Source of the DNA: JAPLMW01 sp964619675
GTDB taxonomy: Bacteria; Planctomycetota; Phycisphaerae; Sedimentisphaerales; UBA12454
Reading direction: 5' to 3'
Assembly (NCBI GenBank): GCA_964619675.1
Contig: CAZUEO010000012.1
Location: 1 to 57,817, forward strand
DNA length: 57,817 nt
The notes below the pieces were generated by a model. It did no database searches and was not told the origin of the DNA. It saw only the letters and a program-made list of their open reading frames with translations. Positions within the stretch are counted from its first letter, which is position 1. Each line of letters starts with the position of its first letter. The position numbers and the translations under genes were made by a program. Shown piece by piece: positions 33,579 through 43,800 of this stretch.

Positions 33579-34986
33579 AATATATTTCGTTTTGCTTTTG
33601 CTTATTTTCTGTTTTTCAGCGGGCTGTATGGTCGGCCCGGAATACAAAAGGCCGGCCACCATTGCCGATAAAGCCAAATGGTCTTTCACAGGCAAAGAGT
33701 ATATGCAGGACGCAAACGGTCCCGGCAGATGGTGGGAAAGATTTAATGACGATACAACCGATGTACTGGTTCAAAAAGCGTTTGAGAATAACTACGATGT
33801 TAAAATGGCGGCGGCAAGGGTCCTGCAGGCAGAGGCGGAGTATAAAATGGCAGGCGGCAAACTTCTGCCTGAACTTTCAACGGGTTTCGACAGGCAATTC
33901 GTCAGGCAAAGTTCCGGTCCGCCGGGCTCAGGCCTGGAAAGGAATGCTGTTATCAACAAAACAAGGACGTATGCCGCTGAATTTTCCATAAGTTATGTGC
34001 TCGACCTTTTCGGCAAATTGAGACATGCGCGTAAAGCGAAGTTAAATGAACTATTGGCAGCGCAAGCCAACAAAAATACGGTAGCAAATTCGCTGATAGC
34101 TTCTGTTATAAATTCGAGAGTAAATATCGCAACTTTGCAAAACAACCTTGTCATAGCAAAAGCCAACGCACAAAGTCTTGCCGGGACACTCAATATAGTT
34201 GAAGGGAGATATAAACTCGGCCTTGTCGGGCCGGTCGATGTCAGGCTGGCAAGAGAAAATCTTGCAGCGGCTCAGGTCTCTGTTCCGGAAATAGAACTGT
34301 CACTGAAACTTGCGGAAAATGCACTCGATGTGCTTCTTGTTTCCCAGCCCGGCAAATCCGAATCTCCTGCTGCGATGGTTTCTGATTTGCCTCTGCCGCA
34401 GGCCGTGCCGGTTGGACTGCCCGCAACGTTGTTGAGACGCAGGCCGGATGTGCTTGAAGCGGAATTAAAACTCAAGGCTCAAAACGAAAAAATCGGTGAA
34501 AGTACCGCCATGCTTTATCCGGATTTGACTTTTACAGGAGCGATGGGATGGAAATCGAACACCTCTGATTTATTGTTTGTTGATGAGGCCTGGATTTATT
34601 CGACTCTTTTGAGCATTTCGCAGCCGATATTTAAAGGCGGTCAGCTAAAAGCTCAGGTGGATTGGGACAAGGCCAGATTTACCGAGCTTGCCGCCCAATA
34701 TTCCAAAATAGTAATTACCGCAATGCGTGAGGTCCAGGACCAGGCCGCGACGGAAAATCTGCTGCGTCAGAAGCTGCGGTTTGCACAAATCAGGTTCGAA
34801 GAAGCAAAGGCGGCAGAGGAGCTGGCCAGAGAAAGATACAAAAGAGGGGTTGAAAATATTCTTACGGTTCTCGAATCTGCAAGACGTAGAAATACAGCCG
34901 AAGAATCGCTTGCGATACTGAAAGGCCGGATTTGGAACGCGAGAGTCAATCTCTTTCTCGCTTTAGGCGGAGACTGGACAGGATAA
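33562..34986 (+). CDS. NodT-type outer-membrane efflux lipoprotein
   Basis: The 474-residue product is a TolC/OprM-like outer-membrane channel of an RND tripartite pump. It has a lipoprotein signal ending FSAGC (Cys22 from ATG 33562) and the family's mature start MVGPEYKRP. Two repeated OEP domains follow (WWERFNDDTTDVLVQKAFENN; and LLRRRPDVLEAELKLKAQN, a hallmark of the NodT subfamily). The closing region ENILTVLESARRRNTAEESL is also typical. The start overlaps tetR and the stop overlaps the next start (TAATG), so the operon is translationally coupled. Confidence 0.94.
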   Translation: MMLKNKIYFVLLLLIFCFSAGCMVGPEYKRPATIADKAKWSFTGKEYMQDANGPGRWWERFNDDTTDVLVQKAFENNYDVKMAAARVLQAEAEYKMAGGKLLPELSTGFDRQFVRQSSGPPGSGLERNAVINKTRTYAAEFSISYVLDLFGKLRHARKAKLNELLAAQANKNTVANSLIASVINSRVNIATLQNNLVIAKANAQSLAGTLNIVEGRYKLGLVGPVDVRLARENLAAAQVSVPEIELSLKLAENALDVLLVSQPGKSESPAAMVSDLPLPQAVPVGLPATLLRRRPDVLEAELKLKAQNEKIGESTAMLYPDLTFTGAMGWKSNTSDLLFVDEAWIYSTLLSISQPIFKGGQLKAQVDWDKARFTELAAQYSKIVITAMREVQDQAATENLLRQKLRFAQIRFEEAKAAEELARERYKRGVENILTVLESARRRNTAEESLAILKGRIWNARVNLFLALGGDWTG

Positions 34987-36200
34987 TGAATACGATTAAA
35001 GATAAAATAAAAAAAAGGTGGGAGCAGTTAAAACCTAATGTACGTAGATTAATTGCACGAACGGTTGATTTCTGCAAACGCCACAGGCAGTTTTCCATTT
35101 CTGCGGCGATAGTTTTGTCAGGCTTATTGCTTTCCGTTGTAATGTATGTATTGCGCTCAGAGCCTTCAAAGGTTGAATATCCTGAGCTGGCGCCGCTGGT
35201 AAAGACAGAAATTTTGGAGCCCTGCGACGTCGAAATGATAATTAAAGGATATGGCACCGTTGAACCAAAATTGCAGGTTCAAATTGTTCCCCAGGTTTTA
35301 GGCACAATTGTTAAGATGAATTCACAATTCCGGGCCGGAGGGTTTATTGCTGCAGGCGAGCAGTTGTTCCAGATAGAGCCTAAGGATTTTGAACTTGCCG
35401 TCCGGCAGGCCCAGGCAAAGGTTGCGGAGGCTGAAGTCAAGCTCGACATGGAAAAAGCCGAGGCTGCGGTGGCAAGGAGAGAATGGCAGCAGATTAACCC
35501 GGGCACGGAGCCGGATTCTGCACTTGTGCTCAGAGAGCCGCAAATCCGTCAGGCACAGGCTGCGCTTTATTCTGCAAAGGCAGCTCTTGCAAAGGCACAG
35601 CTCGATTTGGAAAGAACAAGTATTACCCTGCCGATAGATGTCTGTATTACAGCCAAGAGCGTTGACCTGGGACAATTCGTAACGACAGGGCAAGTTGCGG
35701 GCAGCGCATACGGTATCGATGCGATTGAAATTAAGGTGCCGCTCGAAGACAGCGAGCTGGCATGGTTTGACCTGCCGGGCAGTTCCGCACAGGTAAAGAG
35801 CACTTTTGCGGGGATTGAGAAAACCTTCAACGGAGTTGTTAAAAGGACTACCGGAAGGGTCGATGAAGCTTCGAGACTGGTTTATGCCGTTGTGGAAGTG
35901 CAGAATACCTCCAAACAAAAATCGCAGACATATACCCTTATTCCGGGTATGTTTGTTGAGGTGAACATAAAGGGCAAAGTTCTTGAAAATGCATTCGCAG
36001 TCAAAAGAGACTGGATTCATAACGCCGTTGAGCTGTGGATTGTCAATGACGGAGTCCTGCATATCAGGACGCCTGAAATTGTCCGGGCAGATAACGAATA
36101 TGCCTATATAAGGCAGGGTTCAGACAGTCGAATAGAGGTTGTAACAAGCAGCCTTGACGCTGTTGTCGAAGGTATGAGAGTAAGGGTTGCTTCAAAATAG
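34986..36200 (+). CDS. RND efflux membrane fusion protein (HlyD/AcrA family)
   Basis: The 404-residue periplasmic adaptor joins the RND pump to the outer-membrane channel. A basic N-terminal tail leads to one membrane helix (about 37-57). Then come a barrel-sandwich hybrid half (GTVEPKLQVQIVPQVLGTI), a short alpha hairpin (about 135-215; AVRQAQAKVAEAEVKLDMEKA), the second lipoyl half (RTSITLPIDVCI) and beta-barrel segments ending IPGMFVEVNIKGK. The start at 34986 overlaps the NodT stop; the longer opening from 34932 lies within that gene. It is anchored by a helix instead of a lipid, unlike AcrA. Confidence 0.92.
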   Translation: MNTIKDKIKKRWEQLKPNVRRLIARTVDFCKRHRQFSISAAIVLSGLLLSVVMYVLRSEPSKVEYPELAPLVKTEILEPCDVEMIIKGYGTVEPKLQVQIVPQVLGTIVKMNSQFRAGGFIAAGEQLFQIEPKDFELAVRQAQAKVAEAEVKLDMEKAEAAVARREWQQINPGTEPDSALVLREPQIRQAQAALYSAKAALAKAQLDLERTSITLPIDVCITAKSVDLGQFVTTGQVAGSAYGIDAIEIKVPLEDSELAWFDLPGSSAQVKSTFAGIEKTFNGVVKRTTGRVDEASRLVYAVVEVQNTSKQKSQTYTLIPGMFVEVNIKGKVLENAFAVKRDWIHNAVELWIVNDGVLHIRTPEIVRADNEYAYIRQGSDSRIEVVTSSLDAVVEGMRVRVASK

Positions 36201-36203
36201 ATA

Positions 36204-39200
36204 ATGAAAACCGGGAATTTGACTAAAATCGATAGGGGCGGCATTTTAGGGTGGTTTGCGAGCAATCACGTAGCGGCAAATCTGCTTATGTGTTTTATAA
36301 TGGTAGGCGGCTTTCTGACGGTTTTCCATCTGAATATGGAAGTCTTCCCTGAGCTGGAGCTGGACATGATTTCAATAAACGTTCCGTACAGGGGAGCGTC
36401 GCCTGAAGATGTCGAGCAGGGTGTTTGCCTGAGGGTTGAGGAGGCCGTAGCCGGTATTGAGGGAATAAAAAGGATTAATTCAGCAGCTTCTGAAGGTATG
36501 GGTACTACCGTTATAGAAGTGGAGGAATACTCAGATGCGAAGGAAGTCCTTGATGATGTAAAGGCTGCTGTTGACAGGATAATCACGTTTCCCGAAGAGA
36601 CTGAAAAGCCGGTTATTGCGGAATTGAAGACCACTCACAAAGTTATATCCATAGTTCTTTCTGGAGATGTGTCTGAAAAAACCTTAAAGCGGCTTGCCGA
36701 ACAGATACGCAATGACCTGACGGCGATGGAGAACATCAGTCAGGTCAGCATCTGGGGCGTAAGGCCCTATGAAATTTCCATAGAAGTATCAGAAGAATCG
36801 CTGAGACGTTACGGCTTGAGTTTTGACGAAGTCGCGGCAATAGTAAGCTCATCGTCAATTGATGTACCCGCAGGGGTCGTCAAGACCAGCGGCGGCGAGA
36901 TACTTTTGAGGACCGAAGGCCAGAAGTATTACGGCCCGCAGTTCGCCGAGACTGTTGTTTTAAGCCGAAACGACGGCACAAAAGTCAGGCTTGGGGATAT
37001 TGCCGTTGTCCGCGATGAGTTTGAAGATACTGATTTGTACAGTCGTTTTGACGGCAAGAGGGCGGTTCAAATAAATGTCGGCCGAATCGGCAAGCAGGAC
37101 GCCCTTGATATAGCAAAAGCTGTCAAAGAGTATATCAGCAGAAAAAAACAAATGCTGCCCCAAGGTGTTTCTCTGACTCTGTGGGAAGATGATACTGCCC
37201 TACTTAAATCAAGGCTGAATCTCCTGCTGCGAAACGGCAGTTACGGCCTTATGCTTGTTTTTGTATGTCTGCTTGTGCTTCTTGATTTTCGCCTTGCCTT
37301 CTGGATAGCAATTGGGATACCGGTCAGTTTTCTCGGAGCTTTCTGGCTTATGCCGATGTGGGGTATGACGATTAATATGATGACACTGTTTGCTTTCATA
37401 CTTGTTCTTGGTATAGTCGTCGATGATGCGATAGTCGTCGGCGAAAATATTTTCGCTTATAAACAGAGGGGCTTTTCGGCAACCGATGCCGCGATTTTGG
37501 GCGCAAAGGAAATGCTTATTCCGGTCTGTCTATCGGTATTTACGACGATAATTGCCTTTGTCCCGCTTGCGTATACCGGCGGCATAATGGGCAAGTTTTT
37601 AAGGGTGCTGCCTATTGTCGTTGTCTGTATACTGTCTGTTTCACTTGTCGAGGCGCTGCTTATCCTGCCTTCACATCTTTCATCCACGAGAATATACAGA
37701 CCGAATATTTTTACGAAGCTGCTCGACAGACTGCACCGCTTTACGAGGGACAAGCTGCAGCACTTTATTCATGGTTCATTCAAAAGGCTTTCAGAAAGGT
37801 CTGTCAGGAACAGGTACATTACGCTTGGTATTGCCCTTGCGATTTTTACACTCACAATAGGATTGGTTGTCGGCGGTTATATAAAATTCACATTTTTTGA
37901 TACCGTTGAAGCGGACAATATGGTTGCTACTGTTATTATGCCCATGGGTACGCCTTACAGCCAGACACAACAGGTGGTTGAAAAGATTGAAGCTGCCGCC
38001 GAGCAGGTAAGAAGGGAATTTGATGCGAAAATAAAAGATGATAAATCCATCATAAAACATATTTCCACAACGCTTGGGGCACGGCCTGCCCTCGCAAGAG
38101 GCGGCCCCGATTCACGTGAGGTCGGTGGTACGGGACAGGCGCACATTGCGGAGGTTAATGTGGAGCTTCTCAGCGGGCAGGAACGTGACGTTTCAAGCGT
38201 TGAGCTGAAAAACCGCTGGCGTGAAATTGTCGGCGAGATTCCCGGTGTGTCTTCTCTTACTTTTATTTCCGAAATCTTCAGTGCCGGCGACGAGATAAGT
38301 GTAGAGCTTTCCCATGAAAATTTTGATACGCTTCTGGCCGCAGCGGAAAAATTGAAAACGGTTTTGCGTCAATATGCGGGCGTAAAGGACATTGCCGACA
38401 GCTTTGAGCAGGGCAAAGTCGAAATTCAGCTTGACCTTACCGACAGCGGCAGAATGCTTGGGNNNNNNNNNNTTTCTCTCACCCCCGCCGGTAGAGCTTC
38501 AGCTCTCACACTTGGAGACCTTGCCAGGCAGGTACGCGGGGCGTTTTACGGTTATGAAGCTCAGCGGATTCAGCGAGGCAGAGATGATATTCGTGTAATG
38601 GTCCGTTATCCCCGCCAGCAGAGGAGAAGTATCGCCGATATTGAAAATATGCGGATAAGACTGGCGGATGGTACGGAACTTCCGTTCAGGTCTGTCGCAA
38701 ATGTTCGCTATACAAGAGGTTATGCAACGATAGATCGCATCGACCGAAGAAGAGTTGTTACCGTAACTGCCGATGTTGATGAGGATATTGCAAATAGTGA
38801 ACAGATTAATGCCGAGTTGCGCACCGTGGTTTTGCCGAAACTTGCTGCTGAAATTCCAGGTATTCAGTTCAGGTTTGCAGGTGTACAGAAGGAGAGGAGC
38901 GAGTCTCTCGGGACTCTCAAGATTTATTTTCCGCTGGCGCTGCTTGCGATGTACGGGCTTCTTGCAGTTCAGTTCAAGAGTTATTTTCAGCCGATAATTG
39001 TTATGTCTGCAATTCCATTCGGTATCGTCGGCGCGGTATTCGGGCATTTGCTGATGGGTTATAATATCAGTCTGCTGTCTCTTTTCGGCATAGTGGCTCT
39101 TGCAGGCGTTGTGGTCAATGATGCCATTATTATTATTGACCTGATAAATAATCTTAAAAAAGAAAATTCGAATCTGGTTGAAGTGCTTCGGGACAGCGCC

Positions 39201-39434
39201 ACAAGGCGTTTTCGGCCGATATTGCTTACGACCGCCACTACGTTTTTCGGGCTGGCTCCGATGCTTGTCGAAAGAAGCCTGCAGGCAAAATTTCTGATAC
39301 CCATGGCAATCAGTCTTGCATTTGGCGTTGCTTTTGCAACACTGATTACCCTGTTTCTTGTGCCGTCACTGTATATGATTATTGAGGATGTAAGAGGGCG
39401 TTTCGAAAAAACAAACAAAACTTTTAGCACGTAA
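36204..39434 (+). CDS. RND-family efflux pump permease (interrupted by an assembly gap)
   Basis: This encodes 1076 residues as assembled, an inner-membrane proton-driven exporter of the AcrB/HAE superfamily. The first helix follows GGILGWFASNHVAANLLM. The TM4 proton-relay aspartates are in LGIVVDDAIVVGEN, and the second half has GIVALAGVVVNDAIIIIDL. Two large periplasmic loops are present. It completes the TetR-NodT-MFP-RND operon; the substrate is unknown. Ten N at 38463-38472 interrupt the second periplasmic domain. The left side ends LTDSGRMLG and the right begins LTPAGRASALTLGDLARQ, which look like two versions of the same segment, so the true protein is probably about ten residues shorter. 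The reading frame across the N run cannot be trusted. Confidence 0.9.
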   Translation: MKTGNLTKIDRGGILGWFASNHVAANLLMCFIMVGGFLTVFHLNMEVFPELELDMISINVPYRGASPEDVEQGVCLRVEEAVAGIEGIKRINSAASEGMGTTVIEVEEYSDAKEVLDDVKAAVDRIITFPEETEKPVIAELKTTHKVISIVLSGDVSEKTLKRLAEQIRNDLTAMENISQVSIWGVRPYEISIEVSEESLRRYGLSFDEVAAIVSSSSIDVPAGVVKTSGGEILLRTEGQKYYGPQFAETVVLSRNDGTKVRLGDIAVVRDEFEDTDLYSRFDGKRAVQINVGRIGKQDALDIAKAVKEYISRKKQMLPQGVSLTLWEDDTALLKSRLNLLLRNGSYGLMLVFVCLLVLLDFRLAFWIAIGIPVSFLGAFWLMPMWGMTINMMTLFAFILVLGIVVDDAIVVGENIFAYKQRGFSATDAAILGAKEMLIPVCLSVFTTIIAFVPLAYTGGIMGKFLRVLPIVVVCILSVSLVEALLILPSHLSSTRIYRPNIFTKLLDRLHRFTRDKLQHFIHGSFKRLSERSVRNRYITLGIALAIFTLTIGLVVGGYIKFTFFDTVEADNMVATVIMPMGTPYSQTQQVVEKIEAAAEQVRREFDAKIKDDKSIIKHISTTLGARPALARGGPDSREVGGTGQAHIAEVNVELLSGQERDVSSVELKNRWREIVGEIPGVSSLTFISEIFSAGDEISVELSHENFDTLLAAAEKLKTVLRQYAGVKDIADSFEQGKVEIQLDLTDSGRMLGXXXXSLTPAGRASALTLGDLARQVRGAFYGYEAQRIQRGRDDIRVMVRYPRQQRRSIADIENMRIRLADGTELPFRSVANVRYTRGYATIDRIDRRRVVTVTADVDEDIANSEQINAELRTVVLPKLAAEIPGIQFRFAGVQKERSESLGTLKIYFPLALLAMYGLLAVQFKSYFQPIIVMSAIPFGIVGAVFGHLLMGYNISLLSLFGIVALAGVVVNDAIIIIDLINNLKKENSNLVEVLRDSATRRFRPILLTTATTFFGLAPMLVERSLQAKFLIPMAISLAFGVAFATLITLFLVPSLYMIIEDVRGRFEKTNKTFST
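38463..38472. other. Assembly gap (10 N)
   Basis: Ten undetermined bases lie within the RND pump gene. The flanking coding sequences share L-T-x-x-G-R at the same expected position of the family, which points to two contig ends that overlap or come from different strains. Confidence 0.95.
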
Positions 39435-39582
39435 ATCTCTTTAAAATATAAGGTTATAACATAAAATCTACGGGGCACTCGAAAATTTTATAGATATTGC
39501 CGGCTTAAATAGCGATAATAATATAAGCCTTTTATCTTTCGTACTTTTTAAGAAGTGATTTTTCAGAGAGAATGGTTGTGCG

Positions 39583-40338
39583 ATGAAGGTTTTAAATAGT
39601 GATAAACTCAGAATCGTGGATGTAAAAGACTACGAGGAGCTTGCACAAAAGGCGCTGGAATTTTTTGTAGATTCTGTACAAGAAGCCCTGAAGAACAAAG
39701 ATGTTTTTCACATAGCTATCTCCGGCGGCAAGACCCCGCGGCGTTTTTATGAATTGCTTGGAGCGAATAAAAATAATCTCGCTCTTCCCTGGGACAGGAT
39801 AAAATTATTTTGGGTGGATGAACGATGCGTAGGGCCCCAATCGCCCCACAGCAATTATAAAGTTGCAGCAGATACTTTCTTGAATGAAATTCCGATTCCG
39901 CAGCAAAATGTTCATAGAATTACAGGAGAAAGTATTGATTACACTCAGGCCGTCGATGAATACTCACGTATATTGAGAGAGGCTTTTAGCTTAAAGCCCG
40001 GCCGACTTCCTGAATTTGACCTTATGATTTTGGGTATGGGGCCGGATGGGCATATCGGTTCGCTTCTGCCGAATTCCTATGCTTTGTTTGATACGGACGA
40101 TTTGGTAACGGTTGTTTACCAGATAGAAGGCGGACTGAACCGTATTACGCTTACGCATCCCGTAATGTGTGCCGCACGGCAGTTGCTTATTATGGTATCA
40201 GGCCAGGAAAAGGCAGAGATTGTTCGCGATGTGCTGGTTGACAAGCCTGATGAGGTAAAATATCCTGTGCATACATTGTGGCCTATCTTGCACAAGGTTG
40301 TGTGGCTGATTGACCGGCAGGCCGCAAAATACCTGTAG
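39583..40338 (+). CDS. pgl: 6-phosphogluconolactonase
   Basis: Hydrolyses 6-phospho-glucono-lactone to 6-phosphogluconate in the oxidative pentose phosphate pathway, in the cytoplasm. The 251-residue length is standard. It shows the family blocks: ISGGKTPRRFYELL (about 47-60, substrate phosphate binding), FWVDERCVGP followed by HSNYKVA, and LGMGPDGHIGSLLPNS with the catalytic-site histidine. No zwf or gnd gene lies beside it in the window, and it stands alone between the efflux operon and a convergent LysM gene. The ATG has no strong ribosome-binding site. Confidence 0.93.
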   Translation: MKVLNSDKLRIVDVKDYEELAQKALEFFVDSVQEALKNKDVFHIAISGGKTPRRFYELLGANKNNLALPWDRIKLFWVDERCVGPQSPHSNYKVAADTFLNEIPIPQQNVHRITGESIDYTQAVDEYSRILREAFSLKPGRLPEFDLMILGMGPDGHIGSLLPNSYALFDTDDLVTVVYQIEGGLNRITLTHPVMCAARQLLIMVSGQEKAEIVRDVLVDKPDEVKYPVHTLWPILHKVVWLIDRQAAKYL

Positions 40339-40357
40339 GATTCGTTTTTCGTTCTTT

Positions 40358-40427
40358 GGTTGCGAGGCTCGTTTCGTCTGACGTTGTACGTTGTACGTTG
40401 TACGTAACCGATACGAGTTGCGCAACC
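40358..40427. repeat. Structured convergent gap with 3 x ACGTTGT
   Basis: The outer arms GGTTGCG (40358-40364) and CGCAACC (40421-40427) and inner arms CTCGT/ACGAG (40413-40417) can form a long interrupted hairpin. Its loop holds three tandem copies of ACGTTGT (40381-40401) followed by ACGTAAC. It lies between the convergent pgl and LysM genes, so a two-way transcription barrier is possible, although there is no T run. Confidence 0.45.
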
Positions 40428-40435
40428 GCAATCGT

Positions 40436-40801
40436 TTAACGATTCTCCGGAATAACAAGCCGCATACCTGTTCTTATCGTATCGGGGCCTTGAGGGAGCC
40501 TTTCTTTGTTTGCTTCGTAGATTTTTTTCCAGCTGGAGGGGATACCATAATAAATTTTCGATATGTCGCTGAGGGTCTGGGCCGGCATTACAGTATGGAT
40601 TATGGATTCTTCAGCATTATCCGGTTTTTGGACCAGATGTCCAGGAGCCGGCCTGTCAGGTAAATCAGTTGCGGTCAGGTTCTGTGATTCGAATTTTATC
40701 AAAGGTGTGGTTACAATCTGTTGTTTTGCACAAAACCAGACAACTCCGACAAAGCACAGGACTGTGCCTGACAGCATTCCTATTTTTACGTCTCTGGGCA
40801 T
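40436..40801 (-). CDS. Small membrane-anchored LysM-domain protein
   Basis: This encodes 121 residues: an N-terminal membrane segment (about 8-24, GMLSGTVLCFVGVVWFCA), a short linker, and one C-terminal LysM domain (about 68-118; HTVMPAQTLSDISKIYYGIPS, ending GMRLVIPE). LysM binds peptidoglycan glycan strands, so this is likely a small periplasmic peptidoglycan-binding protein. It follows secDF by 12 bases on the same strand and is probably the last gene of the tgt-yajC-secDF transcript. No catalytic domain is present. Confidence 0.85.
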   Translation of the reverse strand: MPRDVKIGMLSGTVLCFVGVVWFCAKQQIVTTPLIKFESQNLTATDLPDRPAPGHLVQKPDNAEESIIHTVMPAQTLSDISKIYYGIPSSWKKIYEANKERLPQGPDTIRTGMRLVIPENR

Positions 40802-40813
40802 ATTAATTATATG

Positions 40814-43800
40814 TTATTTGCTCTTATCTATCATTTTTGTCTTTTTGCCGAAAAGCAGTATCGGAGCGGAAATAGCGATGGATGAATACGTGCCTATGAC
40901 AATACCTATGATCATCACATAGCTGAATCCTCTAAAGCCCGGGCCGCCCCAGATATACATTATCAATAGGGCAATCCAGGTAGTAAACGATGTCAGTATT
41001 GTACGCGCCAGGGTCTGATTGATACTGTTGGTGATTATTTGGGGCGTAACCGTTCCCAATCTGCCCCTGTTTTCACGGATTCGGTCATACACAACAATAG
41101 TGTCGTTTACGCTGTAGCCGACAAGAGTCAAAAAGGCCGCTATCATCGCCAGGTCAATTTTGAAATCGCCTACCAGCAGAGTCTGTCCGATTTGCGTGTT
41201 TGCAATGTATGCCGAGACCGCTACCGCCCCCAGCGCTATACAGATATCGTGTGTGAGGGATATAATCGCGCCTATGCCGTATCGCAGGCTGCCGAATCGT
41301 ATCCACAGATAAGCCGCCATAGCAGTCAGGCCCAGCACTATTGCTATTAAAGCCCTTGTCTTGGCTTCCTGGCCGATTGAAGGAGCGAACTGGGTCACTC
41401 TCGAAAGCGAGCTCTGCATCTGGCCGGCGGCCATAATCTTGGCAGTTTCGTTATTGACGAAGTTCGCCCGTTCTTCTTCGGAAAGCTCACGATACCCCGC
41501 TTCAGGCTCTGTGCTTACATAAATAAAGTCATTCAGCGGCTGTGTATTTTGTGCGTTTAATTTGTTGTCGTAAAGTTTATAGCTGTGCCATACGAGACCC
41601 TGCATATCCGGCTTGAACTGCAGGTCTCTGAGGCGTTTGTTTATTTCTGCAAGAGTAGCAGGCTTTTCGACGGCAAGTTCAATTCTGACTCCGCCGATAA
41701 AGTCGCTTAATTCCGGCGTTCTATCCAGCAGTTCGTCGTCTATCCGGGCCGTGGAAATTACGCGAGGATTGAGATTTTCCATAATCCGCAGTTTGCCCTT
41801 GAAGGCATCGAGCACAGCGGAAGTTACGGTTTCACTTACGGCTGGTTCACTGATATCGGCTTTATCGCCGAAGGCCTTTTGAAGTATACTGCTTACCACA
41901 GACTTGTTAAGCTGACTGGTTGTTATGGTAAATTTCATCGGGTTGTCCGGGCTTTGAGTTATGACCGTATTGGTGATTTTGCCGCGAAGTTTTTTCTGAG
42001 TATCCTCAATAGTCTGCGCTATCGTTTTGACTGTTTCCTGTAGACCTGCCTTGAAAGTGACTTCGACAGTGGCTTTGTTGGTTTCGGTCGTTGTGATTTC
42101 ATACTGTAGTTTTGACTGGCGGTCGCCGACGCTGTAAACCCTTGCAGCGGCTATTGCCGGGTTGCTCAGGCGGCTGCCTTCGTCACGGATAATCTTTTCC
42201 ACTTCGGCTCTTTCGAGCGTGCTGTCGGGCTTAAGGTCGATTTGAACGCTGGTGCCGCCGGTAAACTCGATGTCATACTTGCTGTTTTTGGTATTGTCGC
42301 GTGTATAAAATGCGAAGAGCCCGCCGAAAACAAGGAGAGCTGAAATTGCGAACATCACGGGCCTTAGACCCATCCAGTTGATATTGATTTTTTGTCTGAA
42401 GATTTGAAACATCGTCAAGCGGTCTCGTATGAATCCTTTGCTCAGCAGCATATGGAAAATTATGCGGGTTACGAACAGGCCGGTGAACATACTCGATGCA
42501 ATACCCAGCATAAGGGTAATTGCAAAGCCCTTGATTTCTTCGGAGCCGACCATATAGAGAATGACTGCAGTTATAAATGTTGTTGTGTTGGCATCGAAAA
42601 TCGTCCAGAAGGCTCTCCGATATCCGTTGTCGATTGCATTTCGCAGAGAGGCCCCGCCGAGAAGCTCTTCCCTGATACGCTCGTATATCAGGATGTTTGC
42701 GTCGGTACTCATACCGACGGTCAGGATAAGGCCTGCAATGCCCGGCAGGGTAAAAGTGGCACGGCAAAGCGCCATTATTGCCAGCACGAAGAGTATATTG
42801 AGAAGAATGGCAATGTCGGCGATAAATCCGGCCAGCAGGTAGTAGATAAACAGGAATCCGCAGACGACAGCAAGTGCAATAATGCCTGCCCTTATTCCCT
42901 GGTCGCGGTTATCGGTGCCTATGCTTGCCCCGATGGTTTTTTCCGAAATCGGCGGCTCAATCAGTCTTGCCGGCAGCGAACCTGCGTTTAGTTTATTGAT
43001 CATATCCATTTGTTCTGTTTGCGTGAAATCGCCTTCGATTACACCATTAGCACGGATTGCGCTTCGGATGTTCGGTGCCGATACGGCAAAATTGTCAAGA
43101 GTGATGCAAAGCGGCCTTTGGAGATTGTTTGATGTTATGTCATAAAACAGGGATGCCCCCACCTCATCGAATGTAAAACTGATGGCCCTTTTGCCCATTT
43201 GGTCGACGGTTGCTCCTGCCCTTTGCAGCTTCCAGGGCTTTTTGCCCGTATGCCTGAGCAGGCATTCGCTTTTCTGACCGCTTGTAAGAATGTAGTATTT
43301 ATCCGCGAACATCCCGATGACAATCTGGTTTCTTTCGCTCTGGTGCCAGGTGTTGTTTTCGATGTCTTCTATCTGCACCCATATATATTTGTTGTCCGAT
43401 GCAAGTTTCGGTCCTTTTGTTTTGAGAGTATCAACATAGGTTAGTATTTCGTCTGCGTTGGTTCTGCCGTCGTCGAGCTTTGGCAAAATCCTGAATTCGA
43501 GCACGCCTGCCCCTTTGAGCATTCTTTTAACGTCTTGGGGCCCGTCAATTCTTCCTCTGACAGGCCGGTATTCTTCAAAGGCATTTAAAAGGTTATCGAT
43601 TTTTTCTGCTTCTGAGGGGAAATTATTTTTGAACTGTTGAATTAGTGTAGCTCGCTTGATGGATTTTACGGGCATTTCAAGGACTTCGGCAAGGGCTTCC
43701 GGGCCGAGATTAAAGTCTTTGAGTTTTATTTCGGCCTGGCGGTAAACCGCATTGAGGCCTGTTTCGGGTTTTGTAAGTTCATCGACTACTTGTCCCCATT

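Noticed and set aside
39500..39536. Possible terminator GGCTTA...TAAGCC-TTTT upstream of pgl
   Set aside because: The stem is only six pairs with a 16-base loop and half of it is A/T, too weak to call.
40381..40401. CRISPR-like repeat array
   Set aside because: Three directly adjacent 7-bp units with no spacers and no cas genes; this is a simple tandem repeat.
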